Of a stretch of DNA of 64,000 bases, positions 1 to 9,002 are shown piece after piece. The stretch comes from Pseudomonas sp. ML96 (lineage in GTDB: Bacteria > Pseudomonadota > Gammaproteobacteria > Pseudomonadales > Pseudomonadaceae): NCBI RefSeq assembly GCF_000761545.1, contig NZ_JPMY01000011.1:1-64000 (forward strand). Direction: 5' to 3'. The position numbers and the translations under genes were made by a program. The notes beneath the pieces were generated by a model, which was given only the letters and a program-made list of their open reading frames with translations, was not told where the DNA came from and ran no database searches. Within the stretch, counting starts at the first letter, position 1, and every line of letters starts with the position of its first letter.

Positions 1-45
1 GCAACCCTTAATTTCGTCTAACTTCTTGTTTATCAAGAAGTTTTC
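1..45 (-). promoter_or_regulatory. AT-rich hairpin segment, possible upstream part of an rRNA operon promoter
   Basis: An 8-bp perfect inverted repeat (ACTTCTTG at 21-28, CAAGAAGT at 34-41) sits in AT-rich DNA downstream of msrQ. Read on the minus strand, the segment ends at the window edge with GGGTTGC, which could be the start of a -35 box. From memory, an rRNA operon lies directly beyond msrQ in P. aeruginosa PAO1, reading in the same direction, so this may be an UP-element region. It could equally be a weak terminator for msrQ. The flank needed to decide is outside the window. Confidence 0.3.
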
Positions 46-84
46 AGATCAGGCCGCGCCGGAACAGGTGCGCATTCTAGGGGT

Positions 85-720
85 TCACACGCGCCAGTCA
101 ACTCTTTTCTGAAATGATTTCGTCATCTTCACACTCAAGGCCTCTAATCGCACGACCATGAACGGTAGGCGCAGGACCATAAGCAGCACGCCAGCTGCTG
201 CATAGAGAGCCCATTCGCCGGCATCGGAGCGCACAACCCAGAGCATGTGCAGGAGCGCCAGCCCCAGAATCGGATAGACCAGACGATGCAGCTTCTTCCA
301 GCGCATTCCCAGGCGACGTTGGCTCCAGCGATTCGAAGTCAGCGCCAGCGGCAGCAGCCCGATAAACGCCAATACCCCAACAATGATGTAAGGCCGCTCA
401 GCCAGGTCGACCACGAAACGATCCAGACGCAAGCCGAGCAGGAATAGCAAATAGCCGGATAAATGCAGCACAACATAGGCGAAGCACCACAACCCGAGCT
501 GCCGACGCACCACAATCCAACCACTCCACCCCGTAAGCTTGCGCATGGGCGTCATGCTCAAGGTCAGTAGAAGCAGGAAAAGCGCCCCCAAGCCAAGGTT
601 GTCCACCAGCACCTTGCCTGGGTCAGGCCCCGTAAGATGCATGAGCCCTTGGTACAACCAGGCCACGGGAAAAGCCGCCGCAACCACGAAGACCAAGACG
701 CGCCATAACCGGTAACGCAT
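85..720 (-). CDS. msrQ: MsrQ, heme-binding membrane subunit of the MsrPQ methionine sulfoxide reductase
   Basis: This 211-aa polytopic inner-membrane protein belongs to the YedZ/MsrQ (ferric reductase-like) family. It passes electrons from the quinone pool or flavin to the periplasmic partner MsrP. Several hydrophobic segments are visible, with histidines typical of b-heme ligation (for example [10 protein letters not shown] near residue 85, KKLHRLVYP near 145 and LLHMLWVV near 158). The ATG overlaps the msrP stop by one base (TGATG at 722-718), so the two are translationally coupled. The length is normal for the family. Confidence 0.95.
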   Translation of the reverse strand: MRYRLWRVLVFVVAAAFPVAWLYQGLMHLTGPDPGKVLVDNLGLGALFLLLLTLSMTPMRKLTGWSGWIVVRRQLGLWCFAYVVLHLSGYLLFLLGLRLDRFVVDLAERPYIIVGVLAFIGLLPLALTSNRWSQRRLGMRWKKLHRLVYPILGLALLHMLWVVRSDAGEWALYAAAGVLLMVLRLPFMVVRLEALSVKMTKSFQKRVDWRV

Positions 721-1721
721 CAGTAGTGCTTCCGCAGATCGAGACCACTATAGAGAGAAGCCACCTCGTCATAACCATTGAACAGGCGAGTATCGATGAC
801 GTTCGGACTGAACAGGCTATTAGGCAGGCGGCGCTCGGTAGCTTGGCTCCAGCGTGGATGATCTACCTGAGGATTCACGTTGGCATAGAAGCCGTACTCG
901 TCGGGCGCCAAACTTTCCCAGGTAGTGGTTGGCTGCTCCGCGACCAGACTGATGCGCACGATCGACTTGATGCTCTTGAATCCATACTTCCACGGCGCCA
1001 CCAGACGCAACGGTGCGCCGTTCTGGTTAGGTAATGTTCGTCCATACAGACCAACCGCCATGATCGTGAGCGGATGCATCGCCTCATCCATGCGCAGCCC
1101 CTCGACGTAGGGCCAGTCGATCAACGAGAAGCCCGAGCGCACCCCCGCCATCTGCTCAGGCGCCAGCCTGGTCTCGAAGCGCACATACCTGGCATTGCCG
1201 GTTGGCTCGGCCCGCTTGAGCAACTCCGCCAGCGGGAAGCCCAACCAGGGAATGACCATCGACCAAGCCTCGACACAGCGCAGGCGATAGATGCGCTCTT
1301 CAAGCCGATGGGGCTGCACCAACTGCTCCAGCGAGACAGGCCCCGGCTTGGCTACCTCGCCATCGATCACCACCGTCCAGGGCTCGACTTCCAGTTTGTC
1401 GGCGTAGCGGGCCGGATCGCCCTTGTTGGCGCCGAATTCGTAGAAATTGTTGTAGTGGGTGGCGTCCGCATAGGGCGTCAGCGCCTCCTCGCCGGCGGTA
1501 ACCGCCTGCCAATGCACGTTAGGCAGTTTTTCAGCGAACCAGCCCGGCAACGATCCCGGCTCGACATCCGCATACCGCTCGGCTTCCGCATGCGCAGGAA
1601 AAGCTCCAAGCGCGAGGGCGCCGCCAGCTGCCGCCATGAAACGACGTCGGGAGAGGTAGATGGCTTCGGGAGTGATTTCACATTCGCGCGCGGCGGATGC
1701 GAGAGGGGTTTTGATCAGCAT
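720..1721 (-). CDS. msrP: MsrP, periplasmic molybdopterin methionine sulfoxide reductase
   Basis: This 333-aa catalytic subunit repairs oxidised methionine in envelope proteins. The N-terminus has a twin-arginine signal ([11 protein letters not shown], residues 24-34, then a hydrophobic stretch ending AHAEA), so it is exported folded with its Mo cofactor. The sulfite-oxidase-type fold carries the molybdenum-ligand cysteine at residue 149 (YRLRCVEAW). A GGAG ribosome binding site precedes the ATG. It is the first gene of the msrPQ operon. Confidence 0.95.
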   Translation of the reverse strand: MLIKTPLASAARECEITPEAIYLSRRRFMAAAGGALALGAFPAHAEAERYADVEPGSLPGWFAEKLPNVHWQAVTAGEEALTPYADATHYNNFYEFGANKGDPARYADKLEVEPWTVVIDGEVAKPGPVSLEQLVQPHRLEERIYRLRCVEAWSMVIPWLGFPLAELLKRAEPTGNARYVRFETRLAPEQMAGVRSGFSLIDWPYVEGLRMDEAMHPLTIMAVGLYGRTLPNQNGAPLRLVAPWKYGFKSIKSIVRISLVAEQPTTTWESLAPDEYGFYANVNPQVDHPRWSQATERRLPNSLFSPNVIDTRLFNGYDEVASLYSGLDLRKHY

Positions 1722-1783
1722 GACGGGCTCCGCAGCTGGACATCGAATGCGCCAGTAGACTGCGGAGCCGCGAGGAAATTACA

Positions 1784-2611
1784 TCACTCGACCGCTTTGC
1801 GACGGCGCAGTTGCAACAAATATTGCACAGGACCGGAAGCCGCGTAAGCGAGGAAGATCAGCAGCAGGATGCGGGGCGGATCGCTGAACACCACGGCGAA
1901 GACAAGCACTACCGCGAGGATCGCGACAAAAGGCACGCGCCCTTTGAGGTCCAGGTCCTTGAAGCTGTAGAACTTGATGTTGCTGACCATCAGCATGCCC
2001 GCGGCAGCCACCAGGGCAGCAAACAGCATCACCACTACCACTGGCATATCGACGCCCTCGACGTCGAAGTCCTTCAGCGCCCACACAGTACCGGCAACCA
2101 CGCCCGCTGCAGCCGGACTGGCCAGACCGATGAACCACTTCTTGTCGATCTTGCCGATCTGCGTGTTGAAACGCGCCAGGCGCAGGGCGGCACAGGCAGT
2201 GAAGATGAAGGCCACGGTCAATCCGACATTACCCAACTCGGACAGCGCCCATTTGTAGGCCAGCAGGCTCGGCGCCAAGCCGAAGGCGACCATGTCGGAC
2301 AGCGAGTCGTACTCGGCACCAAAGGCGCTCTGCGTATTGGTCAGGCGCGCCACGCGTCCATCCAGACCATCGAGCACCATGGCGACGAAAATGGCGATCG
2401 CCGCCGAGACGTAGTTGCCGTTGGTGGCACTGACAATGGCGAAGAAGCCAGCAAACAGGTTGGCCGTGGTGAACAGGTTGGGCAGCAGGTAGATGCCGCG
2501 GTGGCGGACCTTGCGACCTTCGGCGTCCTGGCCCTCCTCCACATGTTCATCGATGGGCAGCAGGCTCTCCGGCTCGGCGCCTTTGCTGGAATCCTCGGGA
2601 CGTTCGTTCAT
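1784..2611 (-). CDS. pssA: CDP-diacylglycerol--serine O-phosphatidyltransferase
   Basis: This integral membrane enzyme makes phosphatidylserine, the precursor of phosphatidylethanolamine. The CDP-alcohol phosphotransferase motif DG-x2-AR-x8-G-x3-D-x3-D is intact (DGRVAR, then G, D, D). About seven hydrophobic segments follow a polar, acidic N-terminus. The open frame runs further upstream through the ilvC terminator, but the ATG at 2611 has an AAGG site about 9 nt upstream and gives 275 aa, close to Pseudomonas PssA, so I use it. It lies downstream of ilvC on the same strand, separated by a strong hairpin. Confidence 0.93.
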   Translation of the reverse strand: MNERPEDSSKGAEPESLLPIDEHVEEGQDAEGRKVRHRGIYLLPNLFTTANLFAGFFAIVSATNGNYVSAAIAIFVAMVLDGLDGRVARLTNTQSAFGAEYDSLSDMVAFGLAPSLLAYKWALSELGNVGLTVAFIFTACAALRLARFNTQIGKIDKKWFIGLASPAAAGVVAGTVWALKDFDVEGVDMPVVVVMLFAALVAAAGMLMVSNIKFYSFKDLDLKGRVPFVAILAVVLVFAVVFSDPPRILLLIFLAYAASGPVQYLLQLRRRKAVE

Positions 2612-2722
2612 GAACAACACCTTGCAGCGATTAGATGAGACTTCGACCGATACCACCTGAGCAGGTTCGCCCGTGGCACGGCTAAACAAGTGGGCTTTAT
2701 ACCAGAAGCCCGCTACGCGCAT

Positions 2723-2754
2723 AAAAAAACGCGGCCTAAGCCGCGTTCTTTTTC
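2723..2754. terminator. Bidirectional-looking rho-independent terminator after ilvC
   Basis: An 8-bp GC-rich stem (AACGCGGC / GCCGCGTT, 2729-2748, loop CTAA) is flanked by an A-run on the left and a T-run on the right. It fits termination of ilvC transcripts on the minus strand before pssA. Confidence 0.85.
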
Positions 2755-2769
2755 GAGCATCGAAAGACC

Positions 2770-3843
<1,074 letters not shown>

Positions 3844-3859
3844 TTAAGCGATCCTCACC

Positions 3860-3885
3860 ATTGCGTAAAATGATATATTTGCAAT
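3860..3885. promoter_or_regulatory. Candidate IlvY operator in the ilvY-ilvC divergent region
   Basis: The 125-bp gap between the divergent starts holds an AT-rich dyad, ATTGC (3860-3864) and GCAAT (3881-3885), spaced as expected for a LysR-type dimer site. In E. coli, IlvY binds the ilvY-ilvC intergenic region and activates ilvC with acetolactate or acetohydroxybutyrate as inducer. That this dyad is the operator is an inference from position and symmetry. Confidence 0.4.
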
Positions 3886-3911
3886 ACAACGTGCCGATAT
3901 ATGAAACAGTT

Positions 3912-4793
3912 ATGGACAGCCACGCCCTCAGGCTTTTTCTTTCTCTGGCAGACAACCTGCACTTCGGCAAAACCAGCCGCGAACAGCACGTCAGCCCCTC
4001 CGCACTCAGCCGCAGCATCAAGCAACTCGAGGACGAACTCGGCGCACCGCTGTTCCTGCGCGACAACCGCTCGGTGCGCCTGACCCGCGAGGGGCAGCAG
4101 TTTCGCCAATACGCCCAGGACGTGATGAATGGCTGGCAGGCCATCCGCCAGACCTTCAAGCAGGATCAGTTGATTCTGCACGGCGAGCTTTCGCTGTATT
4201 GCTCGGTCACGGCTAGCTACAGCTTTCTGTACGACATCCTCAGCAGCTTTCGCCAGAACTACCCGCGCATCGAAATGAAGCTGCATACCGGCGACCCGGC
4301 CAAGGCCGTCGAACGCGTGCAGCTGGAACTGGAAGACCTGGCCATCGGTGCTCGCCCGGACAGCTTGCCGGCCGACGTCGAATTCCAGCCCATCGCTCGC
4401 TCCGAGCTGCGCTTCATCGGCCCGCAGTCCTCCCAGCTACTCAGCGACGAGCAGCTGAAACACCCCAGCGCGGAAAGCTGGAAAGACGTGCCGATGATCC
4501 TCTCGGAAGAGGGACTCGCGCGCACCCGCACCGACCGCTGGCTGAAGAGCCACAACATCAAACCGCGCATCTATGCCCAGGTCAGCGGTAACGAGGCCAT
4601 CGTCAGCATGGTCAGCCTGGGGTTCGGCATCGGCGTGGTACCGCAGATCGTGCTCGACAACAGCCCGCTGACCGCGCGCATCCGCATCTACGACATACAG
4701 CCGCCATTGACCGCTTACGACATCGGCCTGTTCGCCCTGCAGAAGCGCCTCAAGGATCCGCTGATCGCCGCTTTCTGGAACCGCCAGAAATAA
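3912..4793 (+). CDS. ilvY: LysR-type activator IlvY
   Basis: This 293-aa LysR-family regulator has a winged HTH in residues 1-60 (HFGKTSREQHVSPSALSRSI region) and a substrate-binding domain after about residue 90. It resembles E. coli IlvY along its whole length, including DNRSVRLTREG, CSVTASYSFL, TGDPAKA, GNEAIVSMVSLGFGIGVVPQ and the C-terminal DPLIAAFW. The start at 3912 (MDSHALRLFLSLA) matches IlvY; earlier in-frame ATGs would lie in the operator region. It is divergent from ilvC and convergent with ilvH. Its place between ilvC and ilvIH splits the ilvIHC operon known from P. aeruginosa. Confidence 0.92.
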   Translation: MDSHALRLFLSLADNLHFGKTSREQHVSPSALSRSIKQLEDELGAPLFLRDNRSVRLTREGQQFRQYAQDVMNGWQAIRQTFKQDQLILHGELSLYCSVTASYSFLYDILSSFRQNYPRIEMKLHTGDPAKAVERVQLELEDLAIGARPDSLPADVEFQPIARSELRFIGPQSSQLLSDEQLKHPSAESWKDVPMILSEEGLARTRTDRWLKSHNIKPRIYAQVSGNEAIVSMVSLGFGIGVVPQIVLDNSPLTARIRIYDIQPPLTAYDIGLFALQKRLKDPLIAAFWNRQK

Positions 4794-4821
4794 AAAGCCC
4801 CGCACTAGGCGGGGCTTTTTT
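4792..4821. terminator. Bidirectional terminator between ilvY and ilvH
   Basis: The stem AGCCCCGC / GCGGGGCT (4796-4803 / 4809-4816) is flanked by five A on the left and six T on the right. It can end both ilvY (plus) and ilvIH (minus) transcripts. Confidence 0.9.
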
Positions 4822-4835
4822 CTACAACAGGACGA

Positions 4836-5327
4836 TCAGACGCTCAGGACCTTGTCGCCACGGGCGATACCAGTGACACCGCTGCGCACGGTCTCCAGGA
4901 TCGACGCGGTGCCGATGGCCTGGATGAAGCTGTCCAGTTTCTCGCTGGTACCGGCCAACTGGATGGTGTAGACGCTGCTGGTCACGTCGACGATCTGCCC
5001 GCGGAAGATGTCGGTGGTGCGCTTGACCTCGGCGCGCTGGGCGCCCGTGGCCTTCACCTTCACCAGCATCAGCTCGCGTTCGATGTGCGCGCTTTCCGAC
5101 AAGTTCACCAGCTTGACCACTTCGATCAGCTTGTTGAGGTTCTTGGTGATCTGCTCGATCACGTCATCGTGGCCAGCGGTGGTCAGCGTCAGACGCGACA
5201 GGGTCGGGTCCTCGGTCGGCGCAACGGTCAGGCTTTCGATGTTGTAGTTGCGCTGGGAGAACAGACCGACCACGCGCGACAGGGCGCCTGGCTCGTTTTC
5301 CAGCAACAGGGAGATGATATGGCGCAT
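4836..5327 (-). CDS. ilvH: Acetolactate synthase small (regulatory) subunit
   Basis: This 163-aa regulatory subunit of acetohydroxyacid synthase III has an N-terminal ACT domain (MRHIISLLLENEPGALSRVV) that mediates valine feedback, and a C-terminal ALS_ss_C domain. The ATG at 5327 starts 2 nt after the ilvI stop and gives the usual N-terminus and length. It is co-transcribed and probably coupled with ilvI. Confidence 0.97.
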   Translation of the reverse strand: MRHIISLLLENEPGALSRVVGLFSQRNYNIESLTVAPTEDPTLSRLTLTTAGHDDVIEQITKNLNKLIEVVKLVNLSESAHIERELMLVKVKATGAQRAEVKRTTDIFRGQIVDVTSSVYTIQLAGTSEKLDSFIQAIGTASILETVRSGVTGIARGDKVLSV

Positions 5328-5329
5328 GG

Positions 5330-7060
5330 TCAGGTCCGCTCCGTCTTGCTCAGCCACATGTCACGCATGGCACCTTCGCGAATCTGCATCGGGTACACGT
5401 GCTCGCTGGTATCCACGGCGATGTCGAGGAACACCAGACGGTTCTTCAGGGCAAAGGCCTCTTCCATCTTCGGCTTGAGGTCCTTGAGGTCGGTGATGCG
5501 CATGCCCACGTGACCATAGGACTCAGCCAGCTTGACGAAGTCCGGCAACGACTCCATGTAGGAGTGCGAATAACGGCTGTTGTACTGCATGTCCTGCCAT
5601 TGGCGGACCATGCCCAGCGCACCGTTGTTCAGGTTGATGATCTTCACCGGCAGGTCGTACTGCAGGCAGGTCGACAGCTCCTGAATGTTCATCTGGATAC
5701 TGCCCTCGCCGGTGACGCAGGCCACGTCATCATCCGGGAAGTTCAGCTTGACGCCCATGGCCGCCGGCAGACCGAAGCCCATGGTGCCCAGGCCACCGGA
5801 GTTGATCCAGCGATTGGGCTTGTTGAAGCGGTAGTACTGGGCCGCGAACATCTGGTGCTGACCAACGTCGGAGCTGACGAAGGCGTCGCCCTTGGTCACT
5901 TCCCACAGGGTTTCGATCACGGTCTGCGGCTTGATGATGCTGCCGTCACCTTCGTTGTAGGGGAACAGGCGGCCTTCACCGCGCCACTCGTCGATCTGCT
6001 TCCACCAGCTGGCGACGGTTTCCTTGTTCGGCGTCTCACCCATCTCGCGGAGGATGGCGACCATTTCGGTCAGCACGCTGTCCACCGGGCCAACGATCGG
6101 GATGTCAGCCTTGACGGTCTTGGAGATCGACGCCGGGTCGATGTCGATATGGATGACCTTGGCGTTCGGGCAGAACTTGGCGGCGGTCTCGCCGTTGATC
6201 ACGCGGTCATCGAAGCGTGCGCCGACAGCCAGGATCACATCGGAGTGGTGCATCGCCAGGTTGGCGGTGTAGCTGCCGTGCATGCCGAGCATGCCGACGA
6301 ACTGACGGTCGCCACCCGGGAAGGCGCCGAGGCCCATCAGAGTATTGGTCACCGGCACATTGAGCAGCTTGGCCAGCTCGGTGAGCTGCGCCGAAGCATT
6401 GCCCATGATCACGCCGCCACCGGAATAGAGGATCGGACGCTTGGCGGCGAGGAGCATTTCCACGGCCTTGCGGATCTGACCGGAATGGCCACGGCTAGCC
6501 GGATTGTAGGAGCGCAGCTTGGCCTTCTTCGGATAGCTGTACTCGAATTTCTCGGCCGGATTGGTCATGTCCTTGGGAATATCCACGACCACGGGACCGG
6601 GGCGACCGGACTGAGCAATGTAGAAAGCCTTCTTCATCACTTCGGGGATTTCCGAAGGATGCTTGATGATGAAGCTGTGCTTCACGATGGGACGGGAGAT
6701 ACCGACCATGTCGGTCTCCTGGAAGGCATCGGTGCCCACCATGCGGCTCGGCACCTGGCCGGACAGCACCACCATCGGAATGGAATCCATGTAGGCGGTA
6801 GCAATGCCGGTAATGGCATTGGTCGCCCCCGGGCCGGAAGTCACCAGCACCACGCCGGCCTTGCCGGTGGCGCGGGCGTAGCCGTCGGCCATGTGAGTGG
6901 CAGCCTGCTCGTGACGAACCAGGATGTGGGTAACTTCCGGTTCCTTGAACAGGGCATCGTAGATGTGCAGGAGGGCACCGCCCGGGTACCCATAGATGTA
7001 CTTAACGCCTTCGTCACGCAACGAGCGGACGACCATTTCAGCGCCGGATAAAAGCTCCAC
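5330..7060 (-). CDS. ilvI: Acetolactate synthase large (catalytic) subunit
   Basis: This ThDP- and FAD-dependent catalytic subunit makes acetolactate or acetohydroxybutyrate. The ThDP glutamate segment ([18 protein letters not shown]), a central FAD domain and the C-terminal ThDP motif [15 protein letters not shown]...LNN are present. Two GTG codons are possible starts (7069 and 7060). The AGAGG site at 7073-7069 lies 8 nt before the GTG at 7060 but overlaps the GTG at 7069, so 7060 is chosen (576 aa). It is the first gene of ilvIH, behind a leader of about 260 nt. Confidence 0.95.
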   Translation of the reverse strand: MELLSGAEMVVRSLRDEGVKYIYGYPGGALLHIYDALFKEPEVTHILVRHEQAATHMADGYARATGKAGVVLVTSGPGATNAITGIATAYMDSIPMVVLSGQVPSRMVGTDAFQETDMVGISRPIVKHSFIIKHPSEIPEVMKKAFYIAQSGRPGPVVVDIPKDMTNPAEKFEYSYPKKAKLRSYNPASRGHSGQIRKAVEMLLAAKRPILYSGGGVIMGNASAQLTELAKLLNVPVTNTLMGLGAFPGGDRQFVGMLGMHGSYTANLAMHHSDVILAVGARFDDRVINGETAAKFCPNAKVIHIDIDPASISKTVKADIPIVGPVDSVLTEMVAILREMGETPNKETVASWWKQIDEWRGEGRLFPYNEGDGSIIKPQTVIETLWEVTKGDAFVSSDVGQHQMFAAQYYRFNKPNRWINSGGLGTMGFGLPAAMGVKLNFPDDDVACVTGEGSIQMNIQELSTCLQYDLPVKIINLNNGALGMVRQWQDMQYNSRYSHSYMESLPDFVKLAESYGHVGMRITDLKDLKPKMEEAFALKNRLVFLDIAVDTSEHVYPMQIREGAMRDMWLSKTERT

Positions 7061-7326
7061 GTTGTTCACCTCTAGAACGCCAGATCACCACCCGACAACG
7101 AGTGGTCCTTGATGTAGGTATTACCGGCCGACAGACAGGCGCGACTGTGGTCGCGGGCGATGCAGGGGTCTGTGTGACGAGTAACGGAAGAGCCCAATCT
7201 TGCGGAGCCTTTCCTTCCCAGCGCGAGGTAACGCGTTGCGGGTGTAACGGGGGTCGGCACGGGTAGCGCCTTTTTCCACTGAGCTGAAGGACGCTTGCGG
7301 CGGACTTCACAACAGCAGGAAGCACA
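7061..7326 (-). other. Untranslated leader of ilvIH
   Basis: About 260 nt separate the predicted start of transcription from the ilvI start. Small hairpins are visible: CGCGAC/GTCGCG around 7141-7156, and an imperfect ACCAC/GTGGT stem around 7088-7108. I see no Leu/Ile/Val-rich leader peptide and no terminator with a T-run, so classical attenuation is not supported. The function of this length is unexplained. Confidence 0.4.
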
Positions 7327-7328
7327 GA

Positions 7329-7357
7329 TTGTTCGGATTACTGAACGCCAAGTCAAG
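7329..7357 (-). promoter_or_regulatory. Probable sigma70 promoter for ilvIH
   Basis: On the minus strand TTGACT (7357-7352) is followed after 17 bp by AACAAT (7334-7329). This is the best -35/-10 pair in the 400-bp gap between ilvI and the divergent DUF4124 gene. Confidence 0.6.
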
Positions 7358-7468
7358 CCGCACTTCACAGTTTCTTGTCCTGCCGGCTTGTGACATGGCG
7401 CAGGATGAAGATTTGCAGCTTTTGGTTATAGTAACGGGCAAGTTTTGCTGCCGAAAAAAGGAAATGAC

Positions 7469-7903
7469 ATGCGTCGCATGATTCTCGCGTGCAGTGTGCT
7501 GCTCGCCTTGAGCACCGGAGCCACTGCCGGCCAGATATACAAATGGGTGGATAGCCAGGGCAACGTACACTTCGGCTCGCAGCCGCCGGAGGGGCAATCA
7601 TCTGCGACTGTGAACCCCAATGTTTCTCAGCCGAAGGTAGCTCCTCCCCCGCCGCCAGCTCCAAAGAGCGAAGCCAAGGACGAGAAACAGGAAGAGCTGG
7701 ATCGCGAGGCGAAAGACCAGGTTGCCAAGCAAGATAAAGAGCGAAAAGCCTACTGCGAGAGCACTCGCCAGGACCTAGCGCAGATGCGCGCCACCTCTCG
7801 CCTGCGTGTTGAGGAAAATGGCGAACTGCGCCGCCTCACCGAAGAAGAGCGCCAGGAGCGTATCGCAAAGAGCGAAGCAGCGATCAAGGAAAACTGCCAG
7901 TAA
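7469..7903 (+). CDS. Small exported DUF4124 protein
   Basis: This 144-aa protein has a signal peptide (residues 1-21, cleavage near ATAG/QIYKW) followed at once by a DUF4124 module (QIYKWVDSQGNVHFGSQPPEG). A proline-rich linker and a charged, probably coiled-coil C-terminal half (KEERQ-rich, two cysteines) follow. The start at 7469 has an AAGGA site 7 nt upstream; a TTG 24 nt earlier is less likely. The role of DUF4124 proteins is not established. It is divergent from ilvI and convergent with yqcC. Confidence 0.85.
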   Translation: MRRMILACSVLLALSTGATAGQIYKWVDSQGNVHFGSQPPEGQSSATVNPNVSQPKVAPPPPPAPKSEAKDEKQEELDREAKDQVAKQDKERKAYCESTRQDLAQMRATSRLRVEENGELRRLTEEERQERIAKSEAAIKENCQ

Positions 7904-7939
7904 TCTACTGGCAACGACGGAGCGCTCAGCGAGCGCTCC
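7895..7939. terminator. Two adjacent hairpins between convergent genes
   Basis: Stem TGCCAGTA/TACTGGCA (7895-7902/7906-7913) spans the stop of the DUF4124 gene. Stem GGAGCGCTC/GAGCGCTCC (7919-7927/7931-7939) overlaps the 3' end of yqcC. Neither has a T-run, so intrinsic termination is uncertain. Confidence 0.35.
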
Positions 7940-8255
7940 CGATCAATCGATCAAACTCTCCCAGCGCTCCCAGCAGCGCACCGACTTCCGCGTCACGCCC
8001 CTTGAAGCGCTCCTCAGCCAGCGGGCGGATGCCGGATGCCGTCGGCAGAGGGCCGCCCGATTCCAGCAACTGCTTCATCCGCGGCAAGAACAGCCACTGC
8101 AGCCACGCCTCGAAATCCAGGGTATCGATGCAGAACGGCTGCTGGCTGGCCAGCGCCTCGGCCGAGGGCGCCTCGACCGACCACATGTCCAGTACGCGTA
8201 GTTCACGCTCGATCAGCAGCAACTGATCGGCCAGCAGCGATAGGCGCACATCCAT
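7926..8255 (-). CDS. yqcC: YqcC family protein (DUF446)
   Basis: This 109-aa helical protein of the YqcC family is recognised by the N-terminal hydrophobic helix and the segment QPFCIDTLDFEAWLQWLFLPRMK. The molecular role is unknown. The ATG at 8255 overlaps the lpoP stop by one base (TGATG), so it is translated from the mrcB-lpoP-yqcC operon; a GTG one codon earlier is also possible. Confidence 0.9.
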   Translation of the reverse strand: MDVRLSLLADQLLLIERELRVLDMWSVEAPSAEALASQQPFCIDTLDFEAWLQWLFLPRMKQLLESGGPLPTASGIRPLAEERFKGRDAEVGALLGALGEFDRLIGSAR

Positions 8256-8980
8256 CACAGATTGACCCGCGCTCGCTCGCGCGCCTGCGCGGCGCCTGCC
8301 GGATCACCCTGACGCTCGCGAGACTGAGCGATCAAACCCCAGAGGCTGGCCTGCAGCGCCGGGCGACCACTGGCGTAGGTCAGACCACGACGCGCCAGCT
8401 GCTCGGCCTGAGCGGCATCGCCCTGAGCCAGCCGCACCTCGGCCAGGCGATAGAGTACTTGCGGCTCGCGCGGGGCAATGCGCTGGGCGCGCTCCAGGCT
8501 GGACGAAGCGCCGTCTAGGTCGCCGCTGCCTTGCTGCTGCTGGGCACTGGTGAGCAGCGCCAGCACCGGGCCATCCAGCTGCTCATCGGCAGCCAGGCTA
8601 CCGCCGGAAGGAATGCCGCTGGGCATGCTCGGCACGCTGGGAGCCTGGTAGCCGCCAACGCTGGAGATCGGCGCACTGCTCATGGGCGCCGGATTGTAGG
8701 TCGACGGAGTGGCATTGCTGCCATCCGGGTAGGTCTCCAGAGGCGCCGAACTCACGCCACCCGGCACCATCACCACCACCCCGGAGTCTTCTGGCAGGCT
8801 CTGCGCCTGGCTCTGCTGCTGCGGCTGCGTGCTTGCGCCACCACGGCCGGCAAAGGCGCCCTGCTCATCCGAGCGCAGACTACCGGTCGAGTCCTGCACC
8901 GGAATCGAACCCTTGGGCACACTGGAGCAACCCGACAGCACTGCCGAAGCCAACATTACGGTAACCCACCACTTAGCCAT
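8255..8980 (-). CDS. lpoP: Outer-membrane TPR lipoprotein, probable PBP1b activator LpoP
   Basis: This 241-aa lipoprotein has a signal peptide ending in the lipobox LSGC (Cys18), then a long disordered Ser/Pro/Gln-rich linker to about residue 120. A C-terminal TPR block follows (ALLTSAQQQQGSGDLDGAS..., IAPREPQVLYRLAEVRLAQGD). P. aeruginosa LpoP, a TPR lipoprotein, activates PBP1b in place of LpoB. The architecture and the position 22 bp downstream of mrcB fit that role. The link to LpoP rests on recall plus context, not an alignment. Confidence 0.75.
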   Translation of the reverse strand: MAKWWVTVMLASAVLSGCSSVPKGSIPVQDSTGSLRSDEQGAFAGRGGASTQPQQQSQAQSLPEDSGVVVMVPGGVSSAPLETYPDGSNATPSTYNPAPMSSAPISSVGGYQAPSVPSMPSGIPSGGSLAADEQLDGPVLALLTSAQQQQGSGDLDGASSSLERAQRIAPREPQVLYRLAEVRLAQGDAAQAEQLARRGLTYASGRPALQASLWGLIAQSRERQGDPAGAAQARERARVNL

Positions 8981-9002
8981 TCATTTCCTCACTCGAAGCG
9001 GA

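Noticed and set aside
3861..3911. Earlier ATG starts for IlvY
   Set aside because: They lie in the putative operator and promoter region and add residues absent from IlvY proteins.
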